Assembly (NCBI GenBank): GCA_944800085.1
Contig: CALYLO010000002.1
Location: 248,001 to 312,000, forward strand
DNA length: 64,000 nt
Origin: Paenibacillus melissococcoides
GTDB taxonomy: Bacteria; Bacillota; Bacilli; Paenibacillales; Paenibacillaceae
Direction of reading: 5' to 3'
A model generated the notes under the pieces. It saw only the letters and a program-made list of their open reading frames with translations, was not told where the DNA came from and made no database searches. Below are positions 52,655-62,256 of the stretch, in pieces. Position numbers and translations under genes: made by a program. Numbering within the stretch: the stretch's first letter is position 1; every line of letters starts with the position of its first letter.

Positions 52655-53647
52655 ATGTCGAGCGTCTGAAGGCGCATGCCGCCGCGCTGATCGAGGAGGA
52701 TGAACTGGATACGGCGCAAGAGATGTTAACCTCGCTCGTCTGCTGGACGGAGGCGTCCATTGCGGATTGTCTCCCCTTGCTTATGCGCCGGCGCGAGTCC
52801 TATCCGGGCATCCTCTATATGGATGCCTCCGCCGAGATGCGGGACGAGCTGATCCGGCAGGCGGATATCGATGCGGAGAACCGCAACGCCATTCTTCTCG
52901 CTCTGGCCTGGATTGGCGACGAGAAGATCGTGAAGCTGTTCCGGGAATGGCGGGATCATCCGCCGCAATGGGCAAAGGAGCTGTATATCGCGCCTGAAGC
53001 GTATGCCCGGGAAGCGGGCTGGGAGCTGACGGCGGACGATCAGCGGCGGAATTTGTACTATTCGGACTGCTATCCGGTCGTAACGGGGAGCTCATCCAGC
53101 GAAGAAGGCGAAGCGGCCGCGATCCTGGGAAAAGGGGAGCAGCAGTGCAACTGGTGCGGAAGCCGGTTGACCGTATTATTCGATCTGGATATGACGCACC
53201 CGCTGCTGCACGATTACGGCCTCCGGTGGAACAGGCTCCGGCTCGCCACCTGCAATCAACTGCACCTGTTACGGTTATATCTATACCGATGTCGATGCCG
53301 AAGGGCAGGTTCATTGGAGCCAATGGAACCGGGAGCCTGAGTATTGGGTGAAGCCGGATGAAGACATGGCCTTCGGCGAGACCGATCATGCGCTGCACCT
53401 GTCCGCTTCGAAGCGAAGCGCCTTCCATGCGGCGAGTTGGACGCTGGAGGCGGCCTCCTCCCAGCTCGGGGGCCATCCGGCTTGGGTCCAGGACGCCGAC
53501 TACCCTGCCTGTCCGAGCTGCTCGGCCACGATGAAGTTCCTTGGGCAGATCGATTGGGAAGACATAGAGGAATACGGGGAAGGAATCTATGACGCCTTCA
53601 TCTGCCCGGACTGCCGCATTGCGGCGACGAACTATCAGCAGACATAA
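52655..53647 (+). pseudogene. Zinc-ribbon protein of unknown function, frameshifted
   Basis: Coding character spans 52655-53647 but in more than one frame: ATG at 52655 (after AGCGGGG) soon stops and the frame with LKAHAAALIEEDELDTAQEM takes over. A second shift lies near 53254, after RLATCN, where NCTCYGYIYTDVDAEG continues. Cys knuckles CNWCGS, CTCYGY, CPSCSATM and CPDC suggest a zinc-ribbon protein. The intact product would be about 330 residues. Family unknown. Confidence 0.6.
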
Positions 53648-53731
53648 GTTGCGTCGCCGCCTGAATGGGCAGGCACCACCCGCCCAATATAGGCATATGC
53701 TACCCCATAATCGAAGGTGGGGGGATTATGG

Positions 53732-54223
53732 TTGGCTGAGAGTGAACGGAAGAAGCATCTGGCATGGCATGAGACGATGGAAATGCACGAGTTGACGGCG
53801 TTCCAGGCAAACCATCTGATGGCGTTCAAAATGATGCTGGATGACGTCAAGGATGCGAAGCTGCGCGGATTATATGAGGAAGCGATCTATGCAATGGAGA
53901 ACAACTTGAAGGAACTGCTTGGATATTACCCGATGGCCCCGGTATTTGTTCGTCATGTGGGGGACGGCGCGGATATGACCGGGTTCTACGCCGGGCATCT
54001 GCTCGCCTTCTGCAAGACGTCGGTCCGGAGCTACGCCATCGGCATTACCGAGACGTCGACGCCGTCGCTGCGGCAGACGCTGAAGAAGCAGCTTAACGCC
54101 GCGATCGACCTGCATGCGAAAGTATTCCATTTTATGCTGGATCGCGGATATTATCCTTCATACGACCTGCCGAAGCTGTTGGAGAACGATATGAAAAACG
54201 CCAACAAGGCATTGTCGATGTGA
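53732..54223 (+). CDS. Spore coat protein, CotF family
   Basis: 163 residues, helical, with the CotF/ferritin-like pattern LAWHETMEMHELTAFQANHL and ENDMKNANKA at the end. TTG at 53732 follows GGGGGG by seven bases. CotF-type proteins are spore coat components in Bacilli, supporting a spore-forming host. Monocistronic. Confidence 0.78.
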   Translation: MAESERKKHLAWHETMEMHELTAFQANHLMAFKMMLDDVKDAKLRGLYEEAIYAMENNLKELLGYYPMAPVFVRHVGDGADMTGFYAGHLLAFCKTSVRSYAIGITETSTPSLRQTLKKQLNAAIDLHAKVFHFMLDRGYYPSYDLPKLLENDMKNANKALSM

Positions 54224-54427
54224 ATAGCGCAGGCTCTTACAGGCTCTTTTCCTGTTATCCCGGGAAAGGGGTCTTTCTCTATTTCGTGACTTGGCGTCAT
54301 TTCGGCCGGAACGGGCCCGTCCCTCTGCATATCTTTCCTGTTGCAGTGTGACCATTGTTGCTCAAGATTCGGTGAAGAGATATTATTATAAATATGGACA
54401 TTCAATGTGGAAAGTGAGCGAGTACAG

Positions 54428-55141
54428 ATGGGGCGTAAATGGAATAACATTAAGGAAAAAAAGGCATCCAAGGATACGAACACGAGTCGCATATATGCCC
54501 GGTTCGGCAGAGAGATTTACGTAGCTGCGAAGCAAGGGGAGCCGAATCCCGAATCGAACCAGGCCTTGAAATTTGTAATTGAGCGCGCCAAAACATACAA
54601 TGTGCCGAAAGCAATCATTGATCGGGCGATTGAGAAGGCCAAAGGCGGCTCGGATGAAAACTATGACGAGCTTCGCTACGAAGGCTTCGGTCCGAACGGG
54701 ACGATGGTCATTGTGGACGCCTTGACCAACAACGTGAACCGGACAGCGTCCGAGGTGCGTGCCGCATTCAACAAAAACGGCGGCAGCCTCGGCGTCAGCG
54801 GTTCGGTCACTTATATGTTCGATCAGACCGCCGTCATTGGTCTGGAAGGCAAGACCGCCGAGGAAGTGCTGGAGATTCTGATGAATGCGGATCTCGATGT
54901 CCGGGACATCCTTGAGGAGGATGAGGCGGTCATCATCTATGCAGAGCCCGATCAGTTCCATGCGGTCCAGAACGCGCTGCGCGAAGCGGGCACCTCGGAA
55001 TTCACCGTGGCGGAGCTGACCATGCTGCCGCAAAGCTATGTCTCCCTTCCGGAAGACGCGCAGGCGCAATTTGAAAAAATGATTGATGCGCTGGAAGATT
55101 TGGACGATGTGCAGCAGGTCTATCACAACGTCGATCAATAG
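54428..55141 (+). CDS. yeeI: YebC/PmpR family protein (YeeI type)
   Basis: 237 residues. N-terminal [20 protein letters not shown] is diagnostic of the YeeI branch (YebC2). Domains: N-terminal helices, then two alpha/beta domains ([29 protein letters not shown]). YebC proteins were annotated as regulators and recently linked to rescue of ribosomes at proline stretches. ATG at 54428 is chosen over 54407 by homology, though only weak purines precede it. A terminator follows. Confidence 0.9.
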   Translation: MGRKWNNIKEKKASKDTNTSRIYARFGREIYVAAKQGEPNPESNQALKFVIERAKTYNVPKAIIDRAIEKAKGGSDENYDELRYEGFGPNGTMVIVDALTNNVNRTASEVRAAFNKNGGSLGVSGSVTYMFDQTAVIGLEGKTAEEVLEILMNADLDVRDILEEDEAVIIYAEPDQFHAVQNALREAGTSEFTVAELTMLPQSYVSLPEDAQAQFEKMIDALEDLDDVQQVYHNVDQ

Positions 55142-55173
55142 AAGCTTGCCGCGGAAGGCACGCTGAATGACTC

Positions 55174-55236
55174 GCACCCCTTAGAGGACAAGCCCGCCGA
55201 TGGATGGGTCATGTCTTCTAGGGGGTGCATTTTTTT
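55174..55236 (+). terminator. Terminator of yeeI
   Basis: GCACCCC-TTAGAGGACA pairs with TGTCTTCTA-GGGGGTGC, followed by ATTTTTTT. Confidence 0.8.
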
Positions 55237-55376
55237 AGAAGAAGATTAGGCTCGCAGGGAAAAATCACCTTGGCCGATACGCCGCGAATGGGTGCCGACG
55301 CAGCCTGCGCCTATGACCGGAATATTGAAATGGAGAAACGAGGGCACAAAATGTCCAATGGAGTGAGTTGGAATGA

Positions 55377-55508
55377 GTGCTGGCTGAACACGATCCGGTC
55401 GATAAAGGGAACACCGAAAATACCGAATGGGATGTCCAGCACATTATCGAGCAGCGGCGGAAGGCGGGGCTTCCGGAACTCGAAGGGGTGGACGAGGCCA
55501 AGCCGTGA
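55377..55508 (+). CDS. Possible small acidic protein of 43 residues
   Basis: GTG frame reading MLAEHDPVDKGNTENTEW then VQHIIEQRRKAGLPELEGVD and a stop. The composition is protein-like, unlike the shadow frames nearby. A GGAG lies 13 bases upstream, further than ideal. Family not recognised; it could be a decayed gene end. Confidence 0.35.
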   Translation: MLAEHDPVDKGNTENTEWDVQHIIEQRRKAGLPELEGVDEAKP

Positions 55509-55763
55509 GGAAAGCGCCCCCGGTTCGGCCGGCGGTCTGCCGGCCCATCCCGCCCCGTCCGAGCCTTCAATGGCCGGATAATGCGGGCACCAAACGGGGC
55601 TACAGCTCCCCTTGATTCTCAACGCTCGACTTGCCGGAAAACTGCAAAACTGCAGCTTTTCCTTATGACGTCCCCTTCGCTGCGGGAATTCCTGTAAAAC
55701 TACATCATTTTCAGCATAAAAAGAGATATACAGCAAGAATCCTCCAGAAATAATGCACCTTTG

Positions 55764-57275
55764 CACTAGCGTTGCATCAATCTTTTTACGAAAATTTCTA
55801 TCCCATAAGTCTCTATATTTGTAACTTATTGAACTATATTCATGGACAAAAATAAAGAAATCTCCTATTGTTGAGTTACCCTAACGTTATCCATAAAACG
55901 CCTCAACAAAGGAGATTTCTTATGGATAACGTACCGAATCATAACGTCATTTGTCAATGCCTAAAATGGTTACATGTCCATTCTACTCGACACGAGTCAT
56001 TGGATTACCGGGCCCAAAAGCTGTTTGTCGGCTCTTCGACACTCTTATTTGTAGAGGCACAGCTTCAGCAACGAGACTCATACAAAGTCATGTCAGAGCA
56101 TGTAGCGGCTAATCCTGAATTTCAAGATCTTCTGGGTCTCAAGAGCATAAGCGCTTCTCAACTATCGCGGAAGCTGAAACGGCTGCCTATGGAGTATCTT
56201 CAGACGCTCTTTTTCTCGCTCATTGATCGAATCAAGCAACTTACAAAAGGGAAACGCGGCATTACGCCTGGTATTGGGAAACTCAAGCTAATCGATTCAT
56301 CGGGAATTACACTACCTCCCATTCTCGCGAAATGGTCCTATTGTTCCAAAAGTAGCCATGGCGTGAAGATGCACACCTCCTTGGTCGTTGCGGACTCCAA
56401 AACGATGTATCCAGACAAGATCGTCGCTTCAACCAAAGATGTAGCCGATCATGAAGTCGTGTTGGAATTTACAGTGGATAAAGATGCGACCTACGTGATG
56501 GACCGAGGATACCAGGTATACGACCATTTTCAGAAATGGGTAGAGGATAAGATTAAATTTGTTTGCCGCGTCAAGCAAAAGAGCCGGTTAACGATCATCA
56601 GAAAAAGAGACCTCCCCAAAAGGCAGAATGGGTTTATCCTTGATGCTGATGTGACGATGCCGGAGCTGCCAGCGGTTCTGCGTTTGATTGAGTTTAAGGA
56701 TGACCAAGGGCGTACCTATCGAATTGTAACGAATCGATTTGACTTATCCGCACATCAAATTGCCGAGATTTATCGAAATCGCTGGCATATTGAGTTGTTT
56801 TTTAAATGGGTCAAGCAGCATATTCGATTGGTAAAACCCCACGGTTATACGGCCGAAGCGATTTGGAACCAAATGTATATTGCTTTAATCGCGTATGCTC
56901 TCTGTTTGCTGATTAAATTAACACTGGACTGTAAAAAGTCGACATGGGACCTCCTCCAGTTGATTCGCATCTATGCGGAAAAACCATGGGAAAATTTGAT
57001 CGCTGCACTCAACCGCAAGCCGACTCGAACATCTAGAGGTCGACCAAAGCGAAATGGGAGACGTCCGAAAAAGGCAACAAAGTCGATGAAACCGAGACTG
57101 ATTGTGACGTAATGACAAACGAAAACGATTTTTACATATAATGGATAACGCGTAGGGTCTGTTTCCAGCTCGACTTTTTTAGACTTAGCGCGGACATCGC
57201 AAATGTAAATATATATCATATATTGATGTTAATTGAAATTAGATTATGAACTAACCGCTCGATGCAACGCTAGTG
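55764..57275 (+). mobile_element. IS4-family insertion sequence
   Basis: 1512 bp. Terminal inverted repeats CACTAGCGTTGCATC (left, 55764-55778) and GATGCAACGCTAGTG (right, 57261-57275) are perfect over 15 bases. Target duplication GCACCTTTG at 55755-55763 and 57276-57284; two further bases (CA) are ambiguous. Contains one intact transposase. Confidence 0.9.
55922..57112 (+). CDS. IS4-family transposase
   Basis: 396 residues. N-terminal DUF4372-type domain (VPNHNVICQCLKWLHVHS), then a DDE domain with YREK signature: YRNRWHIELFFKWVK. ATG at 55922 follows AAAGGAGATTTC. Frame is intact. Confidence 0.92.
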   Translation: MDNVPNHNVICQCLKWLHVHSTRHESLDYRAQKLFVGSSTLLFVEAQLQQRDSYKVMSEHVAANPEFQDLLGLKSISASQLSRKLKRLPMEYLQTLFFSLIDRIKQLTKGKRGITPGIGKLKLIDSSGITLPPILAKWSYCSKSSHGVKMHTSLVVADSKTMYPDKIVASTKDVADHEVVLEFTVDKDATYVMDRGYQVYDHFQKWVEDKIKFVCRVKQKSRLTIIRKRDLPKRQNGFILDADVTMPELPAVLRLIEFKDDQGRTYRIVTNRFDLSAHQIAEIYRNRWHIELFFKWVKQHIRLVKPHGYTAEAIWNQMYIALIAYALCLLIKLTLDCKKSTWDLLQLIRIYAEKPWENLIAALNRKPTRTSRGRPKRNGRRPKKATKSMKPRLIVT

Positions 57276-57334
57276 GCACCTTTGCAGGAATTTATTAAAA
57301 TATCGGCTCAAGGAGCCTAAATTCCTGCATTCAC

Positions 57335-58898
57335 CAGGCTGTTGGAAAACCCCTGTTTTTTACGAAGTAATATCATTGTAATATCATTTTGCTGGGAAAA
57401 AGTGGTGTTTGGTGAGAGAGAATGGAGGGGGGATGGGGTCTTTGCTTTACCCCACCCTTCTGGCGAGATGTGTGGCTATCTTTTTTATGTTCTGTGCAGT
57501 GGCTGTCATTAGCACTTGCTCCTGCACCTTGTCTCTTCCCCGAAACCGGCAATAGCGAAGTCCATGGAGCACTTTGGCATCCGCGAAACTTCGCTCAATG
57601 GTTTGGGCGCGTAGGGCATAAACGGCTTTTCCGCTCTCACTCTGGAAGTTTTGAACTACTTTCTCTTTGTGTTCTTCCCAGATATGCCGTTGTATGGTGC
57701 GTTGTTTATTTTTGTTCTCGTTACACTTGCTCAATAATGGACAGGCAGCGCATTGTTTGGGATCGGATTTATAATCTCTGAATCCTTTTCGTGTTGTGGT
57801 GCGGTACGTGAGTTCTTGCTGGTTTGGACAGATAAAAACATTCTTTTCTGCATCATAATGAAATTTCTCTTTGGGAAATACACCGTGTTCACGGGTCGAA
57901 CGCTCTGGAATAACTGCCGTGATGTTTAATTTGTTCGTACGGTAACAAACATAGGCCGTCATGTAACCAGAGTCGAGTGCAACGGCCTCCAGCGACTTTT
58001 CCCAGCCAAACTTCTCTATTTGATGTAGTAGACGATCCACATAAACAACCGAATCATTCACATTTCCAGGCGTAACGTAGCAGTCCGTAATCACGTTGTA
58101 TTTATGATCTACGGTGCGGTGATCTAAATAATGAAACCCTTCCGGTTTTCCATCCCGATTCAGGTTTCCGCTATCCGGATCTGTTAAGCTAACTTTTTGT
58201 TCCTTGGTTTCGGCCTCCTCTTTGGGAGGCAGTGGCTTTTTTCCAAAAGCGACCCGATCCTCATTCACGGCTTGCTCCAGCTCTTGGAGATATTCATAAG
58301 GCGTACAAGTGACTTCTCGTTTCTCGTACCGTCCGTTATTGGCATTTGCCTTGATATGCGTGGAGTCGGTAAAGAGCAGCCGCCCTCCCACCATGTTGTG
58401 CTGAATCGCCTGCTGAACGATATTATCGAAGATATCTTGGAAGACGGTAGTATCCTTAAACCGATTTTTCCGGTTCCAGCTAAAGATCGAATGGTCAGGC
58501 GCTTTGCCGGAAAGCCCGAGCCGTAAGAACCACCGAAAAGCCAGGGAATCGTTGACGACTCGCTCCAGTTCTCGCTCTGAGCGAATGTTATACAAGTAGC
58601 CGATCAGCAGCATTTTAAAGAACACAATGGGATCCACAGATGGTCGGCCGTTCGACTCGCTGTAGTAAGGACGCACAAGGTCCAAAATAAAGGTAAAATC
58701 AATATGTTTATCGATATGACGAAGCAAGTGATCAGGGGCAACCATATGCTCAAGACAAACCAGTTCATAGTCCAGTTGTGGGTTGGGATCATTCGTGTAA
58801 AGCATACAAACACCGCGCTTTCCATGGATTATGATAAGAACATTATACCAAATTAACGCGGTGAATGGGTAATTAACATAGACTTTCTCAACACTCTG
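57335..58898 (-). mobile_element. IS1182-family insertion sequence
   Basis: 1564 bp with imperfect terminal repeats CAGGCTGTTGGAAAA (left) and CAGAGTGTTGAGAAA (right, reverse complement). Target duplication ATTCAC at 57329-57334 and 58899-58904; it is the six-base loop of the repeat's terminal hairpin. The transposase lies on the minus strand. Confidence 0.85.
57447..58805 (-). CDS. IS1182-family transposase
   Basis: About 452 residues from the ATG at 58805 (MLYTNDPNPQLDYELVC). N-terminal DUF772 with LRHIDKHIDFTFILDLV, GRPSVDPIVFFKMLLIG and then a DDE core (TDSTHIKANANNG, VALDSGYMTA) and CAACPLLSKC zinc-knuckle-like region. The frame is open 85 codons further upstream, but that part is GC-rich shadow. 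Intact. Confidence 0.9.
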   Translation of the reverse strand: MLYTNDPNPQLDYELVCLEHMVAPDHLLRHIDKHIDFTFILDLVRPYYSESNGRPSVDPIVFFKMLLIGYLYNIRSERELERVVNDSLAFRWFLRLGLSGKAPDHSIFSWNRKNRFKDTTVFQDIFDNIVQQAIQHNMVGGRLLFTDSTHIKANANNGRYEKREVTCTPYEYLQELEQAVNEDRVAFGKKPLPPKEEAETKEQKVSLTDPDSGNLNRDGKPEGFHYLDHRTVDHKYNVITDCYVTPGNVNDSVVYVDRLLHQIEKFGWEKSLEAVALDSGYMTAYVCYRTNKLNITAVIPERSTREHGVFPKEKFHYDAEKNVFICPNQQELTYRTTTRKGFRDYKSDPKQCAACPLLSKCNENKNKQRTIQRHIWEEHKEKVVQNFQSESGKAVYALRAQTIERSFADAKVLHGLRYCRFRGRDKVQEQVLMTATAQNIKKIATHLARRVG

Positions 58899-59054
58899 AT
58901 TCACGCAGGATTTCACTGCCTCATCCCTCTTCCGCCGCTTTTCCCGCCGCCGTCTCCCCCCCTCCCTGCCTCTATGTTCCCGTTTGTCCCCTCTTGCCCC
59001 GCATCCTAGTGCACAGCACACTCTAGGGAACAGCCTCGCTCCGTTAAAGCCAGC

Positions 59055-59090
59055 ATACAAAACAGGCAGAGACCGATGTCTCTGCCTGTT
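59055..59090 (-). terminator. Terminator of the GH65/pgmB operon
   Basis: On the minus strand AACAGGCAGAGA pairs with TCTCTGCCTGTT with a six-base loop, then TTGTATG. Confidence 0.8.
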
Positions 59091-59108
59091 CGCGTGAAAT
59101 ATCGCGGC

Positions 59109-59780
59109 TTAGGAGAACCGCTTCGCCAACTCCTGGAATCGGAGCTGCGACGTGCTCTCCAGCACCAGGTCGGCGTGCGGGAAGGCGGCCGGGCTTCCGA
59201 TCGCCACCGCGAACATGCCCGCGGCCTTGATGGCGTCCACGCCCGCGACCGCATCCTCGACTCCGATGCAGTACTTCGGATCGGCGTTCAGCGCCGCTGC
59301 GCCGGTCAGGAATATTTCCGGGTCGGGCTTGTTGTTTTTCAATGTGGCGGCATCCACGATGACATCGAACTGATCCGCGATGCCGAGGCGGCTGATGACC
59401 GCCAGCGCGTTTTTGCTGGCGGAGGCGAGCCCCATCTTCACGCCGTGGCGCTTCATATCGGCGATGAAGTCGGCGATGCCGGGCAGCAGGTCAGCGGGCG
59501 TCACCTTGTCGATCAGCTCCTGATACAGCTTGTTTTTCCGATCCGCGAGCTGCTCCAGCTCCTCTTCCGTATAGGAAGGCGGCGTTGGCGCTTGGCTGAG
59601 CAGGAGCTTCAAGGAATCCATCCGCGAGACGCCCTTGAGATTCTCGTTGAATTCGCGGCTGAACGGGATCCCCAGCTCTTCGGCAATCGCATTCCAGGCC
59701 AAATAATGATACTCGGCCGTATCCGTAATGACGCCGTCCAGATCGAACAGGACAGCCTGCAGCGAACTTGTCTGATTCAT
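59109..59780 (-). CDS. pgmB: Beta-phosphoglucomutase
   Basis: 223-residue HAD-family enzyme converting beta-glucose-1-phosphate to glucose-6-phosphate. Nucleophile motif FDLDGVITDT, cap region, and GLASASKNA, KNNKPDPEIFL and GVEDAVAGVDAIKAAG (acid/metal) motifs. ATG at 59780 follows GGGAGGAGCG; ORF extends six codons more upstream. Directly downstream of the GH65 phosphorylase that supplies its substrate. Confidence 0.92.
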   Translation of the reverse strand: MNQTSSLQAVLFDLDGVITDTAEYHYLAWNAIAEELGIPFSREFNENLKGVSRMDSLKLLLSQAPTPPSYTEEELEQLADRKNKLYQELIDKVTPADLLPGIADFIADMKRHGVKMGLASASKNALAVISRLGIADQFDVIVDAATLKNNKPDPEIFLTGAAALNADPKYCIGVEDAVAGVDAIKAAGMFAVAIGSPAAFPHADLVLESTSQLRFQELAKRFS

Positions 59781-59852
59781 CGTTATCGCTCCTCCCATAG
59801 GTTCCGGTTTGTTCTTCGAGCTTTCCTGAGCTCTTCCTTATCCAGCCTTTCC

Positions 59853-62141
59853 TTACTTGGCCCCGAACGGACGGTGAACCGCCCCGGTGCGGTCCAGGCT
59901 TACCGGCTCGCCGTACAAGGCGATGTCCAGCTTGTCGCCCTCCAGCAGCTCAAGCGTGATGCCATTGCCGGCGACGCGCACGGCGATCAGGCGTCCGCGG
60001 AACGTAAGGCGGAAGGCGTATTGCTCCCATGCCGCCGGCAGGACCGGCGCGAGCGACAGCCCGCTCTCCTTCAGGCGCATTCCGGCGAAGCCGTAGACGA
60101 TCGACATCCATGTGCCGCCCATGTTGGCAAGGTGCAAGCCGTCCTTCGTATTGCCGTGCGTATTATCCAGATCGAGGCGCGCCGTCTCGATGAAGTAGTC
60201 GTAAGCCTTGTCCACGTCGCCGATCTTGGCGGCCATAATGCTGAAGATACAGGACGACAAGGAAGAGTCATGCGTTGTGATCCGTTCATAATAATCGTAA
60301 GACCGGCGGATGGTGTCGAGATCCTGCTCATCCTCAAGCAGGAAATGCGCCAGTACCGTATCCGCCTGCTTGCAGACCTGATAGCGGTAAATGGTCAGCG
60401 GATGATAATGAAGCAGGAGCGGGTACTTGGCCTTCGGCGTATTCTCGAAGTCCCAGACCGCCTTGCGCAGGAACGTGTCATCCTGCGGGTTGATGCCGAG
60501 CTCTTCGTCATACGGCAGCAGCATCGCCTCCGCGGCCTTCTCCCATGCTTCGATTTCCTCGGATGTGACGCCGAGACGATCGCACAGCGCCTTTAGCCCC
60601 GCCGCATCGTAGGATCGCAGGATGGCGCAGCTCTTGGCCGCCCATTTCAGGTTATGCTTGGCCATCACGTTCGTATAGTAGTTGTTGTTGACCAGGCAGG
60701 TGTACTCGTCCGGACCGGTGACCTCGTCGATATGGAAGGCCCCTTGATGATAATGCCCGATCTCCGCCCAGAGGCGGGCCGTCTCGATGAGCACCTCGGC
60801 TCCGCAGGACAGCAGGAACTCGTTGTCCAGCTCGGCCAGATAATATTGAATATAGCTATAAGCGATATCGGCGCTGATATGGTACTGCGCGGTGCCTGCC
60901 GGGAAGAAGGATGAGCATTCCGTTCCCGCGATCGTGCGCCACGGGAACAGCGCGCCCCGGCGATGCCCCATCTCCCGGGCTCTCGCTCTCGCCTGATCCA
61001 GAATCGAATAGCGGTACAGCAGCAGCTGCTTGGCGATCTCCGGCTGCGTCATCAGGAAGATCGGGAACATATAGATTTCCGTATCCCAGAAATAATGGCC
61101 TTCGTAGCCTTCTCCGCTCAAGCCTTTGGCCGAGATGTTGCTGTGCCGGTCCCGGCCCGCCGATTGAAGCAGCTGGAACAGATTGAAGCGGATCCCTTCC
61201 TGCAGCTTGTCATCCTTCTCGATGACGATGTCCGCCGACTTCCAGAAATTCTCCATATATTGCGCTTGCTCCGCGAGCAGATCGTCGAACGACAGCGACG
61301 CAAGCTGCTCGTGAAGCGCTATCCCTTGCTTCACCAGGCCGTCGCCGTGGCGCAGCGTATCGGTATAGATGCTGTATTTCGTGAAGCTTACCGGACCGGA
61401 TCCATCGGCGGCTGCCGTATAGACAGCTTCTCCGGATGCCGCTTCCCAAGCTTCCTGCGCCTCGCCGTCGAAGCGGTGGCGGGCCACGCAGGCCGCCTGC
61501 AGCCCGGAGGCCATCGTCTCGTCCACGACATAGCCGTACGGGCCCTCGGTGCCGACATCCGCGACATTCAGACGCTTGGCATGGCCCGCGCCGACGCGGG
61601 GATCATTCGGGTTGGTGTAGTTGGTCACATTGCCGTTGACCGTCGAGACAAGCTTGATGGAGCCCGTGAAATTGACCGGTTCAATCAAGACGTGGATCGC
61701 GAACAGTTCCCTGCGGATGAACGACACCAACCGGCGGAAGGTCAGCTTCAGCTCCTTGCCCGATGGCGAGGTCCAGCGCACGGTGCGTTCGGAATATCCC
61801 TTATCCAGATGAAGGCGGCGTTCGAAGGCCGTCACTTGGCCTTGATCGAGGCGGAACGGTTCTTCCTCCTCGCCGATATAAATCCGGATGGTCTGGGCGT
61901 CAATAAGGTTAACCAGCTTCTGCTGCGTATCCGGGAAAGCGAAGAGCTTCTCCCCGTAAGGAATATCGATAACATCGTGAAAAGCGTTCAAATAGGTGCC
62001 GCGAATCGTCGGCATGGCGTCCCCGTAGCCTTCTTCGAAGTTGCCCCGCACGCCCAAGTAACCGTTGCCAAGAGCAAAGATACTTTCCATATTGAGCAGT
62101 GCATCCGATGTCAAATCACGGTTGGAAATTGTCCACGTCAT
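59853..62141 (-). CDS. GH65 glycoside phosphorylase (kojibiose/trehalose-type rather than maltose-type)
   Basis: 762 residues, the standard length for GH65. It phosphorolyses an alpha-glucobiose to beta-glucose-1-phosphate and glucose. The general acid is in DEVTGPDEYTCLVNNNYYTN; substrate-loop segment GHRRGALFPWRTIAGTECSS and PAGTAQYHISADIAYS resemble kojibiose- or trehalose-phosphorylase more than maltose phosphorylase. Start MTWTISNRDL after GGGAGGATGCG. Followed by pgmB on the same strand and divergent from an AraC regulator. Exact sugar is inference. Confidence 0.85.
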   Translation of the reverse strand: MTWTISNRDLTSDALLNMESIFALGNGYLGVRGNFEEGYGDAMPTIRGTYLNAFHDVIDIPYGEKLFAFPDTQQKLVNLIDAQTIRIYIGEEEEPFRLDQGQVTAFERRLHLDKGYSERTVRWTSPSGKELKLTFRRLVSFIRRELFAIHVLIEPVNFTGSIKLVSTVNGNVTNYTNPNDPRVGAGHAKRLNVADVGTEGPYGYVVDETMASGLQAACVARHRFDGEAQEAWEAASGEAVYTAAADGSGPVSFTKYSIYTDTLRHGDGLVKQGIALHEQLASLSFDDLLAEQAQYMENFWKSADIVIEKDDKLQEGIRFNLFQLLQSAGRDRHSNISAKGLSGEGYEGHYFWDTEIYMFPIFLMTQPEIAKQLLLYRYSILDQARARAREMGHRRGALFPWRTIAGTECSSFFPAGTAQYHISADIAYSYIQYYLAELDNEFLLSCGAEVLIETARLWAEIGHYHQGAFHIDEVTGPDEYTCLVNNNYYTNVMAKHNLKWAAKSCAILRSYDAAGLKALCDRLGVTSEEIEAWEKAAEAMLLPYDEELGINPQDDTFLRKAVWDFENTPKAKYPLLLHYHPLTIYRYQVCKQADTVLAHFLLEDEQDLDTIRRSYDYYERITTHDSSLSSCIFSIMAAKIGDVDKAYDYFIETARLDLDNTHGNTKDGLHLANMGGTWMSIVYGFAGMRLKESGLSLAPVLPAAWEQYAFRLTFRGRLIAVRVAGNGITLELLEGDKLDIALYGEPVSLDRTGAVHRPFGAK

Positions 62142-62256
62142 GGTTGCGCATCCTCCCTAGTGTGATTATGATTTGAATTTTAGTTCGTAAAAAGATAAGA
62201 TTATACTAAAATATTCAGATTATTATCAATATTTTTAGGTGAATGGAGAGAGACGC

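Larger units (their letters stand above)
55638..58914. repeat. 186-bp dispersed repeat, copy 3, split by an IS4-type and an IS1182-type element
   Basis: Modules: ACTGCAAAACTGCAGC at 55641, ATTCCTGTAAAACTACATC at 55688, then an inverted unit ending CTTTGCAGGAATTT across the IS4 junction and the final hairpin arm TTCCTGC (57322-57328) with loop ATTCAC and arm GCAGGATT (58905-58912). Pieces 55638-55763, 57285-57334 and 58905-58914 sum to 126 + 50 + 10 = 186 bases. Confidence 0.85.

Noticed and set aside
60963..62165. A 400-codon plus-strand frame over the GH65 gene
   Set aside because: Shadow frame; GH65 motifs are complete on the minus strand.
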